A stretch of DNA of 47,029 bases from JBAVEL01 sp049587715 (GTDB taxonomy: Bacteria; Bacteroidota; Ignavibacteria; UBA10030; UBA6906). Both the position numbers and the translations under genes were made by a program. How positions within the stretch are numbered: the first letter of the stretch is position 1; every line of letters starts with the position of its first letter. A model generated the notes under the pieces. That model did no database searches, was not told the DNA's origin, and worked only from the letters and a program-made list of their open reading frames with translations. The DNA lies in NCBI GenBank assembly GCA_049587715.1, contig JBAVEL010000100.1:1-47029 (forward strand), in the 5' to 3' direction. Below are positions 24,307-33,112 of the stretch, one piece after another.

Positions 24307-25254
24307 CTACCCGCGGCGCCGCACGTATTCCTCCATGGCCTCCAGGTCGGGCGACTGGATCCTGATTTGGGAGGCGGCTGCGTTCTCCGCCGCCTGCAGG
24401 GGGGTGCGCGCCCCCACGATGGCGGAGGTGATGCCCTCCTGGTGCAGCACCCAGGCCACGGCCAGCCTCCCCACGGAGACCCCGTACCGCGCCGCCATCG
24501 GCCTCAGGAACTCCACCAGGGCAAGGCCGCGGGAGAGCCCGGGCTCCCTGAATTTCTCGCTGAGCGCCACCCGCCAGTCATCCGGGGGGAGACGACGCAT
24601 GTCGAAGCTCCCCGTCAGGAGTCCCGACTGCATCGGACTGTAGGCTACCACCCCGATCCCTTCCCGCCGGCAGTAGGGGAGAATCTCACGCTCGATTCCC
24701 CGCTCCAGGAGGTTGTAGATGGGCTGCAGGGACTGCACCCGCTCGATGCGTGTGCAGCGCTCCAGCAGGTCCACCCCGAAATTGCAGACGCCGATAAAGC
24801 GGGTTTTCCCCTCCGCCCGGAGGCGCGCCATCTCGGTCCAGGACTCCTCCACGGGGGTCTCCCGGTCGGGCCAGTGGATCTGGTAGAGATCCACGTACTC
24901 CGTTCCGAGTCTCCGCAGGGAGGCCTCCATTTCCGCGCGGATGCTTCCGGCTCCCGCATGGGTCCGCACATTCCCCGCCGCATCCCAGATCTGGCCGCAC
25001 TTGGTGGCGATGAACACCCGATCCCTCAGTCCCCGGACGGCTCTTCCCACAACCTCCTCGGAGCGGCCCAGACCGTACACCGCGGCGGTATCGATCCAGT
25101 TGACGCCCTCCTCCAGGGCCCGCCGGATCGCCGCCTCGGAAACGGCGTCATCGGTCTTCCCCCAGCCGTACCTCCACGGGCCCCCGATGGCCCATGCCCC
25201 GAAGCCGATCTCCGAACAGAGCGGCCCGCCGCGGCCGAGCTCTCGTGTGTGCAT
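24307..25254 (-). CDS. Aldo/keto reductase
   Basis: A 315-residue NADP-dependent TIM-barrel reductase. The catalytic tetrad is visible: Asp55 and Tyr60 in IDTAAVYGLG, Lys85 in ATKCG, His127 in YQIHWPD. The coenzyme end reads IVGARTPLQ-x-x-EN. It resembles the YajO/Tas-like general branch; the natural substrate is unknown. The start is set by AAGGAGGA six bases upstream. It converges with the propeller gene and diverges from sppA. Confidence 0.88.
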   Translation of the reverse strand: MHTRELGRGGPLCSEIGFGAWAIGGPWRYGWGKTDDAVSEAAIRRALEEGVNWIDTAAVYGLGRSEEVVGRAVRGLRDRVFIATKCGQIWDAAGNVRTHAGAGSIRAEMEASLRRLGTEYVDLYQIHWPDRETPVEESWTEMARLRAEGKTRFIGVCNFGVDLLERCTRIERVQSLQPIYNLLERGIEREILPYCRREGIGVVAYSPMQSGLLTGSFDMRRLPPDDWRVALSEKFREPGLSRGLALVEFLRPMAARYGVSVGRLAVAWVLHQEGITSAIVGARTPLQAAENAAASQIRIQSPDLEAMEEYVRRRG

Positions 25255-25393
25255 CCGGATTCCTCCTTCTCCGCCGTTTGAATTGCAAAATGTGCCGAAT
25301 CTCCCCCCGGGAAGCAAGTGCGCCGGTTGCTTTCGTTCCCCCTCATTGATAAGTTTCCCTGATACGCATCCGTTCCGTGACAGAGGAGTACCC
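25255..25393. promoter_or_regulatory. Divergent intergenic region, aldo/keto reductase and sppA
   Basis: This 139-base gap must hold promoters for two outward-facing genes. It is noticeably more AT-rich near 25278-25292 and 25327-25360. Ribosome sites are clear on both sides (AAGGAGGA on the minus strand, AGAGGAG on the plus strand). TTGCTT elements occur on both strands, but no convincing -10 box pairs with them. Confidence 0.35.
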
Positions 25394-27802
25394 ATGCGAA
25401 CAGTCCTGACTGCGCTCCTGCTTCTGTGCGGCCCCGTCGCATCCGCACAGGGCTCCTTTCCCTCCTACCATTCGCACGCGGACCTGTCTCCGGCCTCCCC
25501 CGGGGCGCTCCGCTTCGGCCTCTACGGCTACGACAACCCCGCCCTGCTCGCGCTCATGCGCGCGCCGGATGCGGCGTTCATCTGGAATGCTCCCCCGTCG
25601 GGCTCCTCCTCCGACCGCTGGGGCGTGTTTGCCGCGCTTCCGCATCTCTCCTTCGGGGCGGTGCGGAGCGCAACCCCCGCCGCCCGGGTGACGGACTACC
25701 GGCTCGGCTCGGGGTGGGGGACCGGCTCCCTCGCCGGGGGTGTTTCCTGGGGCTGGGCCTCGGGAGACCGCTCCGCCTTCGGCCGGACGGGCTCCTGGAC
25801 GGTGGGTCTGCTGTTCCGGCCTGATCCCCGCATCTCCGTGGGAGCGGTGGGCACGGTTGCCTCCTCGGGATCGGAGAAGGAAGCGGTGCTGGATGTGGGC
25901 ATCCGCCCTCTCGGGACCGAACTCGTCACCCTCTTCGGGGACTATGCCCTTGCCCGTGGGAGCACGCTTGCCGAGGGGCTCTGGAGCGGGGGCCTGGTAG
26001 CCGAACCCCTCCCGGGAATCCGCCTCACGGGAAGGTACTTCCACAACAGGTCCTTTTCGGTGGGGCTGGGATTCAGTCTGGCTCATGCGGGCTTTTCTTC
26101 CCATGCGGGCTTCGACAGAGATGCGCGCCGGGTCTCCTCCACCTACGGAATCCGCGTGGGATCCTACGACAGGAACCTGCCCGATGCCCTGCGGGGTCCG
26201 GACTCGTACCTGGCCCTGGACCTGAACGGGGATGTGCGGTACAGGCGGTATCTTCTGTTTGACGATTCCCGCACTCTCCTGGAGCTCGTGCGGGGCCTGG
26301 AGCACGCGGCGCGGGAACCCTCCGTGGCCGGCGTGGCCCTCGGGATCTCGGGCATGAGGGCCTCGCGCGCCATGCTGTGGGAACTCCGCCGGAAGCTCAC
26401 AGATCTCCGGGAGAGCGGGAAGAAGGCGGTGGTCTTCCTGGACCGGGCCGGCATGGACGAGTACCACCTCGCCTCCGCGGCGGACTGTATTGTGATGGAT
26501 CCCCTGGGCATCCTGACGGTGGAAGGATACGCCATGGGGAGGACCTTCCTGAAGGGAACCCTGGAGAAAGCCGGGATCGGGTTCGAGGAGCTGCGGTACT
26601 TCGCGTACAAATCCGCCAACGAAAACCTGGCGCGGGAGAAGATGTCGGAGGCGGACCGGGAGCAGCGGACGCGCCTTGTGGAGGAGTTCTTCCGGATCGC
26701 CTCCTCGGACATCTGCACCTCCCGGGGCATGACACCCGCCGTCTTCGAGCGGATCGTGAACGAGGAGCCCTTGCTGAACGCCGCACGCGCCCGCGCGCTG
26801 GATCTGGTGGACACCCTGGCACGATGGCAGGATATGCGCGCCGTTCTGGAGCGTATCCACGGCGGGGAACCCCGCATCATCGGGACCGGCTCTCTGGGCC
26901 CGAACCGTCTTCCCCGGGATGCCCCCTGGGGGGAGCCCCCGCGCATTGCCCTCATCTATGCGCTGGGTGTCTGCGCCATGGACGAGGGAATCAATGCGCG
27001 CAGCCTGGCGCGGGAGGTGGAGGCGGCGGCCTCCGACAGCCGCATCCGGGCTATCGTGCTCCGCGTGGATTCCCCCGGGGGCGACGCCCTGGCCGCCGAC
27101 TACGTGGCCGAAGCCCTCCGGAAGGCGCGCAAGGAGAAGCCGGTGGTGGTCTCGCAGGGGCAGGTGGCGGCTTCGGGAGGGTACTGGCTCTCCATGTACG
27201 CCGACACGATCGTGGCAACTCCCGGCACCATCACCGGCTCCATCGGGGTGATTGCGGGATGGCTCTACAACCGGGACCTGAAGGAGAAGCTGGGGATGTC
27301 CACCGACCTGGTGAAGGTGGGCCGCCATGCCGATCTGGGCTTCGGGTTTACCCTCCCCCTTCTCGGGGTGGGGCTGCCCGACCGCAACCTGACGGTGGAG
27401 GAGAAGCTGGCCGCAGAGAGGCTCATCCGCGAAATGTACGGGGAATTCGTAACCAAGGTGGCTGCGGGCCGCCGCATGCACCCGGATTCCGTGGAGCGCC
27501 ATGCCCAGGGGCGGGTCTGGTCGGGGGCCGATGCGCGGGAACGGGGCCTTGTGGACCTACTGGGGGGACTGGAGGACGCCCTGGAGACTGCCCGATCCCT
27601 CGGGGGCATCGGCCCGGGGGAGGAGTATACCGTTGTGGAGTTCCCCTCCCCCGGACTCCTGGATCTCTCCCGCCTGGTGCCCGGCATTCCGTCCCTGTCG
27701 GCGGGAGAGCTTCCCCTCCGCCACCTCCTGCTCCGACTGGAGCACAACGGGAGGCCTCTCCCCATCCTCCCGCTGGAAGAGACCGAGGAGGCCTCCCGGT
27801 GA
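25394..27802 (+). CDS. sppA: SppA-type S49 peptidase with N-terminal barrel-like domain
   Basis: An 802-residue protein: Sec signal (1-18, ending ASA), a Gly/Ser/aromatic-rich region (about 25-260) with alternating strand pattern that resembles an outer-membrane barrel or porin-like fold, then two tandem S49 domains as in the 67-kDa E. coli SppA. The general base is Lys406 in YFAYKSANE and the nucleophile Ser594 in QVAASGGYW; VDSPGGDA (559-566) is the usual substrate loop. E. coli SppA has instead a short N-terminal membrane anchor. Signal peptidase cleavage debris or lipoprotein fragments are the known family substrates. The last four bases overlap the next start (GTGA). Confidence 0.85.
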   Translation: MRTVLTALLLLCGPVASAQGSFPSYHSHADLSPASPGALRFGLYGYDNPALLALMRAPDAAFIWNAPPSGSSSDRWGVFAALPHLSFGAVRSATPAARVTDYRLGSGWGTGSLAGGVSWGWASGDRSAFGRTGSWTVGLLFRPDPRISVGAVGTVASSGSEKEAVLDVGIRPLGTELVTLFGDYALARGSTLAEGLWSGGLVAEPLPGIRLTGRYFHNRSFSVGLGFSLAHAGFSSHAGFDRDARRVSSTYGIRVGSYDRNLPDALRGPDSYLALDLNGDVRYRRYLLFDDSRTLLELVRGLEHAAREPSVAGVALGISGMRASRAMLWELRRKLTDLRESGKKAVVFLDRAGMDEYHLASAADCIVMDPLGILTVEGYAMGRTFLKGTLEKAGIGFEELRYFAYKSANENLAREKMSEADREQRTRLVEEFFRIASSDICTSRGMTPAVFERIVNEEPLLNAARARALDLVDTLARWQDMRAVLERIHGGEPRIIGTGSLGPNRLPRDAPWGEPPRIALIYALGVCAMDEGINARSLAREVEAAASDSRIRAIVLRVDSPGGDALAADYVAEALRKARKEKPVVVSQGQVAASGGYWLSMYADTIVATPGTITGSIGVIAGWLYNRDLKEKLGMSTDLVKVGRHADLGFGFTLPLLGVGLPDRNLTVEEKLAAERLIREMYGEFVTKVAAGRRMHPDSVERHAQGRVWSGADARERGLVDLLGGLEDALETARSLGGIGPGEEYTVVEFPSPGLLDLSRLVPGIPSLSAGELPLRHLLLRLEHNGRPLPILPLEETEEASR

Positions 27803-28797
27803 AAGCGCTCCGGCTCCACCACCCGGGGCGCGCGGAGCAGCGCCCGCTCCGGCTGGAGGAGATCCCCCCGCCTGTGCCGGGTCCCCGGGAGGTGCGCATC
27901 CGGGTCCGGGCCTGCGGGGTCTGCCGCACCGATCTGCACCTTGCGGAAGGGGACATTCCCGCAGGGAAGCTCCCCCTGATTCCCGGCCATCAGATTGTGG
28001 GGATCGTGGAAAGCGCGGGCCCCGGGGTGCGGGGACTCGCCGTGGGGGAGAGGGTGGGAGTCCCCTGGCTCTTCTCCGCCTGCGGGGCGTGTTCCTTCTG
28101 CCGCGCGGGGAGGGAGAACCTCTGCGGGAAGGCCCTCTTCACGGGGTGCGATGTGGACGGGGGCTATGCGGAGTATGTGGTGGCGGGGGAGGATGCGGCC
28201 TACCCTCTTCCTCCCTCCTGCGGCTCGGACGCCCAGGCGGCACCCCTTCTCTGCGGAGGCGTCATCGGGCTCCGGGCCCTGCGCCTGAGCGGCATCGAGC
28301 CCGGGGGCGTCATGGGACTGTACGGGTTCGGGGCCTCGGCGCACATCGCGCTCCAGATCCTGCTCCACTGGAGGTGCCGCGTCTTTGTCTTCACGCGGAG
28401 CACGCTCCATCGGGAGCTTGCCCTCTCCCTGGGAGCCGCCTGGGCGGGGGGAGCCCAGGACCCGCCTCCCGAGCTCCTGGATGCGGCGGTGATCTTCGCC
28501 CCTTCGGGCGATCTGGTGCGCGCGGCTCTCTCGGTCATGAACAGGGGCGCCGCGCTCGCACTGGCCGGCATCCACATGACCCCCATCCCTCCCCTGGAGT
28601 ACCGTTTGCTCTACCATGAGAGGAGCATCCGGAGCGTCGCCAACAGCACGCGCGCCGATGTGCGGTCGATGCTGGAGCTGGCGGAGGCGGCTTCCATCCG
28701 CACCCGGGTGGAGACCCTTCCTCTGGAGGATGCGAACCAGGGGCTCCGCCTTCTGAAGGAGAGCCGGATTGCCGGAAGCGCCGTGCTCCTGGCCTGA
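27799..28797 (+). CDS. Zinc-dependent alcohol dehydrogenase-family protein
   Basis: A 332-residue medium-chain dehydrogenase. The catalytic zinc region has ACGVCRTDLH and PGHQIVG, where the more usual Glu after His is Gln. The structural zinc lobe has CGACSFCRAGRENLC. The Rossmann loop is GLYGFGASAH and the following strand ends FVFTRS, which hints at NADP. It resembles the AdhA-like family 2 proteins; the substrate is unknown. The GTG start overlaps the sppA stop, indicating coupling. It ends five bases from priA on the opposite strand. Confidence 0.85.
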   Translation: MKALRLHHPGRAEQRPLRLEEIPPPVPGPREVRIRVRACGVCRTDLHLAEGDIPAGKLPLIPGHQIVGIVESAGPGVRGLAVGERVGVPWLFSACGACSFCRAGRENLCGKALFTGCDVDGGYAEYVVAGEDAAYPLPPSCGSDAQAAPLLCGGVIGLRALRLSGIEPGGVMGLYGFGASAHIALQILLHWRCRVFVFTRSTLHRELALSLGAAWAGGAQDPPPELLDAAVIFAPSGDLVRAALSVMNRGAALALAGIHMTPIPPLEYRLLYHERSIRSVANSTRADVRSMLELAEAASIRTRVETLPLEDANQGLRLLKESRIAGSAVLLA

Positions 28798-28802
28798 TGG
28801 TC

Positions 28803-31322
28803 CTACATCAGGCCCGCGGGGTCCACGTCCACGCTGATGCGGACCCCGCGAGCTTCCCCTCCCCCGGCGGCCAGTGCCTTCCGGATGGCGGCGCGCATGC
28901 GGGATCCGGAGGGATCCCCCTCCCGGGAGCTCTTGAGCATGGTGTGCCAGCGGTACTGGTTTCTGATCCTGCTGACAGCAGCGGGAGCCGGCCCCAGGAC
29001 CACGCATGCCCCCCCGGCGAGCCGCGCCGCAAATGCCTCCGCTTCCTTCTGGACCTCCTGCTCCCGGATTCCACTGGTTTCCACAAGCACCAGACGTGTG
29101 AAGGGGGGATACCCGAGGTCCCGCCGCGGCTCGATCTCCGCCTCGTAGAACGCGCGGTAGTCGTGGTCCCGCACATGCTCCAGGGTGTAGTGGTCCGGCT
29201 GGTGGGTCTGGATGAGCACCTCCCCCCGGAGCGTGCTCCGCCCGGCGCGTCCTGCGACCTGGGTGAGGAGCTGGAACGTGCGCTCGGAGGATCGGAAATC
29301 CGGGAGCAGCATCTGCGTGTCCGCCGACACCACGCCCACCAGGGTTACCCGGGGAAAGTCCAGACCCTTGGCCACCATCTGGGTCCCCAGGAGGACGTCG
29401 GCCTCCCCGCTCCCGAAGGCTTCCAGGATCCTCTCGTGAGCCCCCCGCTCGGAAGTGGTGTCCATGTCCATCCGGAGGACCCGGATGGAGGGGAACACCT
29501 CCCGCAGCTCCTGTTCCACCCGCTGGGTTCCCGCCCCGCGGAGCTCCAGGGACGGACCCCCGCAGGCGGGGCACACATCGTGCGGCCGGCGGGTGAGGCC
29601 GCAGTAGTGGCACCGCAGGTGGCTCCGGACCGCATGCCATGTCAGGGAGATGCTGCACCGGTCGCACCTCTCCGCATAGCCGCACGCGGAGCACTCCACA
29701 AAGGGGGCGAACCCGCGCCGGTTCTGGAGCAGGATGATGAGCTCGCCCCGGGCCAGCCGCTCTCCGATGGCCTCCCGGAGGGGGAGGGAGAGGGACGACT
29801 GCCGGAACCTCCGGAGTTCCGCGCGCGCTTCCATCGGAAGGGCATCCCGCCGCTCGGCGTACTCCCTCCGCCTCTCATCCGCCATGTTGATGATGCGCAC
29901 CGGTGGGAGCTGTATCTCGTCCACCCGGCGGGGCATCCGGGCAAGCCGGTACTTCCCCGAGAGAGCGTTGAAGTAGGATTCGATGGAGGGGGTGGCGCTT
30001 CCCAGAAGAACGGTGGCTCCGGCCAGGAACCCCCTCACAACGGCGGCGTCCCGCGCATGGTACCGGGGCCGGGCGTCCTGCTGCTTGTAGGAGGCGTCGT
30101 GTTCTTCGTCCACCACGATCAGGCCGGGCCTGCGGACGGGGGCGAAGACCGCCGAGCGGGGGCCGATGACGACGGAACACTCCCCGGCCAGGGCGCGCCG
30201 CCAGACCCGCTGCCGTTCACGCCCCGGCATGCGGCTGTGGACCACCGCCACGAGGTCTCCGAAGTGGCTCCGGAATCTCCGCACGGTCTGGGGCGTCAGT
30301 GCAATCTCGGGCACGAGCACCACGGCCCCCTTCCCCAGATGCAGGCAGACCCTGATGGCCTCGATGTACACCTGGGTCTTTCCGCTTCCCGTGACTCCGT
30401 GGAGGAGCACCGTCGTGTGGGATCCCGCCTGGAGGGAGGCCGTCACGGGAAGAAGGGCCTTCTGTTGCTCCTCGTTCAGCCGGATCAACCGGGTCTGTTC
30501 CTCCGTGCCGTAGGCGGCCTGCACATCGGGGGGGCGGCGCTCGGTTCTGAGGAGGCCTGCCGCCGCCGCCTCTCTCAGCACCGCGGCCGACGTTCCCGCC
30601 CGGGCGCTCAGATCCGCGGCCTCCATGATTGCAGCGCCCCCTTCGGCTGCATCCACGGCCGCCGCAAGCAGCCGGCGCAATGCCTTCTTCCGGAGGGGGA
30701 TCTGCTCCAGGAGCCGCCCCGTCCGGACCCCCGACCCCTCCCCTAACATGACCACGAGACGCCCCCTCTGCTCCCCGGGCGAGGGCGGCATCACCTCCTC
30801 CGTCCGGATGAGCCCCGATTTCTCCATACGGTGGAGGAGGTGAAAAATGCTCTTCACCCCTGCGGCTTCCGCCAGGTCTTCTGCATAGGCCTCGCCCCGC
30901 TTCCTTCTGAGCTGTGCCAGAACCTCGGCCGCCCCGCGTGCCTCGCAGGAGGGGGCCGCCTCCCCCGGAGGATACTCCCGGAGGCGGACCAGGCGCCTGC
31001 TCCGGAGCATGAATCCCTGGGGAAGGGCTGCCTTGACCACCTCCCCCATGGGCGCCATGTAGTACTCCGCCATCCAGCGGCAGAGCCGGAGAAGGTCGTC
31101 ACTGAGGACCGGGGATGGGTCCAGAACATCTCTCAGGGCTCGCAGGGGAGAGACCTGCGTGGAACCGGGCAGGTCCACCACCACCCCGGTGCGGTACACC
31201 TTCCCGAAGGGGACCAGCACGCGGGCGCCCGGGACCGCCGCCTCCTCCATTTCCGGGGGCACCAGATAGGTGAAGGTCTTCTCCACACCGGCGGGGAGAG
31301 CCACCTCTGCAAGGCGCGTCAT
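28803..31322 (-). CDS. priA: Primosomal protein N' (replication restart helicase)
   Basis: An 839-residue PriA. After the 3'-DNA-binding N-terminal domain (AEVALPAGVEKTFTY) come the helicase motifs: Walker A GVTGSGKT (309-316) and the DEEH box (405-408). The zinc-binding insert has eight cysteines in CSACGYAERC, CDRC, CHYCG and CPACG. Motif V/VI regions GTQMVAKGLDFP and QVAGRAGR are present. It reloads the replisome at stalled forks. The ATG at 31322 starts the conserved sequence and has GGAG ten bases upstream; a GTG at 31343 would add seven residues. It is last in the minus-strand run. Confidence 0.95.
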   Translation of the reverse strand: MTRLAEVALPAGVEKTFTYLVPPEMEEAAVPGARVLVPFGKVYRTGVVVDLPGSTQVSPLRALRDVLDPSPVLSDDLLRLCRWMAEYYMAPMGEVVKAALPQGFMLRSRRLVRLREYPPGEAAPSCEARGAAEVLAQLRRKRGEAYAEDLAEAAGVKSIFHLLHRMEKSGLIRTEEVMPPSPGEQRGRLVVMLGEGSGVRTGRLLEQIPLRKKALRRLLAAAVDAAEGGAAIMEAADLSARAGTSAAVLREAAAAGLLRTERRPPDVQAAYGTEEQTRLIRLNEEQQKALLPVTASLQAGSHTTVLLHGVTGSGKTQVYIEAIRVCLHLGKGAVVLVPEIALTPQTVRRFRSHFGDLVAVVHSRMPGRERQRVWRRALAGECSVVIGPRSAVFAPVRRPGLIVVDEEHDASYKQQDARPRYHARDAAVVRGFLAGATVLLGSATPSIESYFNALSGKYRLARMPRRVDEIQLPPVRIINMADERRREYAERRDALPMEARAELRRFRQSSLSLPLREAIGERLARGELIILLQNRRGFAPFVECSACGYAERCDRCSISLTWHAVRSHLRCHYCGLTRRPHDVCPACGGPSLELRGAGTQRVEQELREVFPSIRVLRMDMDTTSERGAHERILEAFGSGEADVLLGTQMVAKGLDFPRVTLVGVVSADTQMLLPDFRSSERTFQLLTQVAGRAGRSTLRGEVLIQTHQPDHYTLEHVRDHDYRAFYEAEIEPRRDLGYPPFTRLVLVETSGIREQEVQKEAEAFAARLAGGACVVLGPAPAAVSRIRNQYRWHTMLKSSREGDPSGSRMRAAIRKALAAGGGEARGVRISVDVDPAGLM

Positions 31323-31373
31323 GGGGGAATATCTCCAAATCACCCCTGAGGGGCAAGGGCGGCGGGGCGGTCC

Positions 31374-31988
31374 CTACACAAGGACGCCCGCCGAACGGAG
31401 TGATGCCGCCAGCGTTTCGGGGTCCCGGTAGTGGATACCGCGCATGCCCAGGGCCGCAGCGGCCTCGGCATTCTCCCGGATGTCGTCTATGTACGCACAG
31501 CGCTCCGGGGGGAGGTTCAGCCGGCGGAGGGCGTCCAGGTAGATGGCCCGATCGGGCTTCAGGGCTCCCGCCTGGAAGGAGAGGGTGACCGCCTCGAAGA
31601 AGGGGAAGGCGGGGGAGAGCCGGATCTCATGTTCGAAGTGCCAGGGGCTGGTGTTGGAAAGAAGCCCCAGCCGGTACCGCGGGCGGAGTTTCCCTATGAG
31701 CTCCAGGGTCTCGGGGATGGGGGTGAAGATGCGGGTGTAGGCCTCCCGCAGCCGGTCTTCTCCCCCCTGGAAGCCGCACCGGAGTGCGAACGCCGAGGCG
31801 AACGCGGCGGTGGTGATCCGGCCCGCTTCGTAGCTCCGCGCCAGCTCCCCTGATTCCCGGACGGCCCGCCGCAGGGAGGCCCGGTCCAGGGAGGATGCCG
31901 CACGCAGCCCATCCACCAAAAGCTCCAGGTCGAACCTGCTGACCACGTTCCCGTAGTCGAAGATGACCGCCTGGATTGCGCCGCTCAT
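31374..31988 (-). CDS. HAD-family hydrolase (YihX-like)
   Basis: A 204-residue haloacid dehalogenase phosphatase. Motif I is FDYGNVV with nucleophile Asp11. The usual second Asp is a Gly, as in the GNV-type YihX sugar-phosphate phosphatases. Motif II is LLSNTS, motif III has the lysine in LKPD, and motif IV is YIDDIREN. A helical cap lies at about 18-90. The substrate is probably a small phosphate ester. The start overlaps the murB stop by four bases. Confidence 0.85.
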   Translation of the reverse strand: MSGAIQAVIFDYGNVVSRFDLELLVDGLRAASSLDRASLRRAVRESGELARSYEAGRITTAAFASAFALRCGFQGGEDRLREAYTRIFTPIPETLELIGKLRPRYRLGLLSNTSPWHFEHEIRLSPAFPFFEAVTLSFQAGALKPDRAIYLDALRRLNLPPERCAYIDDIRENAEAAAALGMRGIHYRDPETLAASLRSAGVLV

Positions 31989-33058
31989 CCCTGGTCCTGT
32001 CCGCCCCCAATGATGACCGGCTCCCGCACGAGGGTGATGTCGAATCTCTCCCGCACCGCAGTCTCTATCTCCTCCGCCAGGCGCAGGAGGCCCGCCGACG
32101 TGGTGCCGTAGTTCACCAGGGCCAGCGCGTGGCGCGCCGAGACCCCTGCGCCTTCCCTCCGGGTTCCTTTCGGGAATCCCGCATGCTCCACCAGCCAGGC
32201 GGCGGGCACCTTCACCCCTCCTGAAGCGGCGAAGGAGGGGACCGGCGCGGAAATGCCCTGCTGTTTCGACCTCTCCTCAAGGGCGGCGAGCTCCCCGCGG
32301 GAGAGAACGGGGTTCAGAAAGAACGATCCCAGGGAGCGGGCGTGGGGATCCTCCGGGTCCTCCAGCATGGACTTGGCCCGCCGGAGCTCCAGCACCGTTT
32401 CGCGCACGGTGCGCAGGTCGGCATGCGCCGCCGTGCCGCGCGCCTCCAGGGCTGCCGCCAGCTCGGGGTAGCGGATGGGTGATGGGCCGCCGCGCTCGAG
32501 CCGGAATGTCACGGCCGTGACGGCGAAGCGCCCGGCGTCCTCCTCCTTGAAGGTGCTGCTGCGGTATCCGAACCGGCACTCCCGCGCCCCCAGCACGCGC
32601 CCCTCCAGGGTCTTTCTGTCCAGAACCTCCACCGAGGCGATCGTATCCGACACCTCCTGTCCGTACGCCCCCACGTTCTGAATGGGGGTGGCGCCCGCCA
32701 GGCCCGGTATCCCCGAGAGGCATTCCAGCCCCGCCAGGCCCTCCTCCACGGCCGTCCGGACCAGCGGGTCCCAATTCTCCCCGGCGGCCGCCCGGAGAGC
32801 CGCCGTGCGTCCCGTCTCTTCCTTTTTGATTCCCCGGATGGCCATCTGCAGCACAAGCCCCGGGTACTCCCCGTCTCCGAACAGGATGTTGCTTCCCCCC
32901 CCCAGGATCAGGGAGGGGAGCCCCCGGCGGCGGGCGTAGGCCAGGCCTTCCCGCAGCACCGCCGTGGAATCGCAGCGGAGCAGGTAGCGGGCCGTGCCCC
33001 CCAGGGCGATGGTGGTGAGGGGGGCCAGGGGAACGTGCTCTCTGACGGGAAGCTCCAT
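31985..33058 (-). CDS. murB: UDP-N-acetylenolpyruvoylglucosamine reductase
   Basis: A 357-residue FAD enzyme that reduces UDP-GlcNAc-enolpyruvate to UDP-MurNAc in peptidoglycan synthesis. FAD contacts are LPSLILGGGSNIL and GIPGLAGATPIQNVGAYG. Catalytic positions are the Tyr in FGYRSS, the Ser in LGSFFLNP and the Glu in REPVIIG. The presence of the YRSS loop places it in the type I (E. coli-like) group. It is coupled to the HAD gene and follows the ABC transporter by 54 bases. Confidence 0.94.
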   Translation of the reverse strand: MELPVREHVPLAPLTTIALGGTARYLLRCDSTAVLREGLAYARRRGLPSLILGGGSNILFGDGEYPGLVLQMAIRGIKKEETGRTAALRAAAGENWDPLVRTAVEEGLAGLECLSGIPGLAGATPIQNVGAYGQEVSDTIASVEVLDRKTLEGRVLGARECRFGYRSSTFKEEDAGRFAVTAVTFRLERGGPSPIRYPELAAALEARGTAAHADLRTVRETVLELRRAKSMLEDPEDPHARSLGSFFLNPVLSRGELAALEERSKQQGISAPVPSFAASGGVKVPAAWLVEHAGFPKGTRREGAGVSARHALALVNYGTTSAGLLRLAEEIETAVRERFDITLVREPVIIGGGQDQG

Positions 33059-33112
33059 GGCGGGAACAACGTAGTTCTTCGAGCGGGGAAAAGCAAGAAG
33101 ACGGCGGCGCCC

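Noticed and set aside
28797..30746. A 649-codon plus-strand open frame opposite priA
   Set aside because: It mirrors priA codons, has no domain and no ribosome site, and priA shows all helicase motifs.
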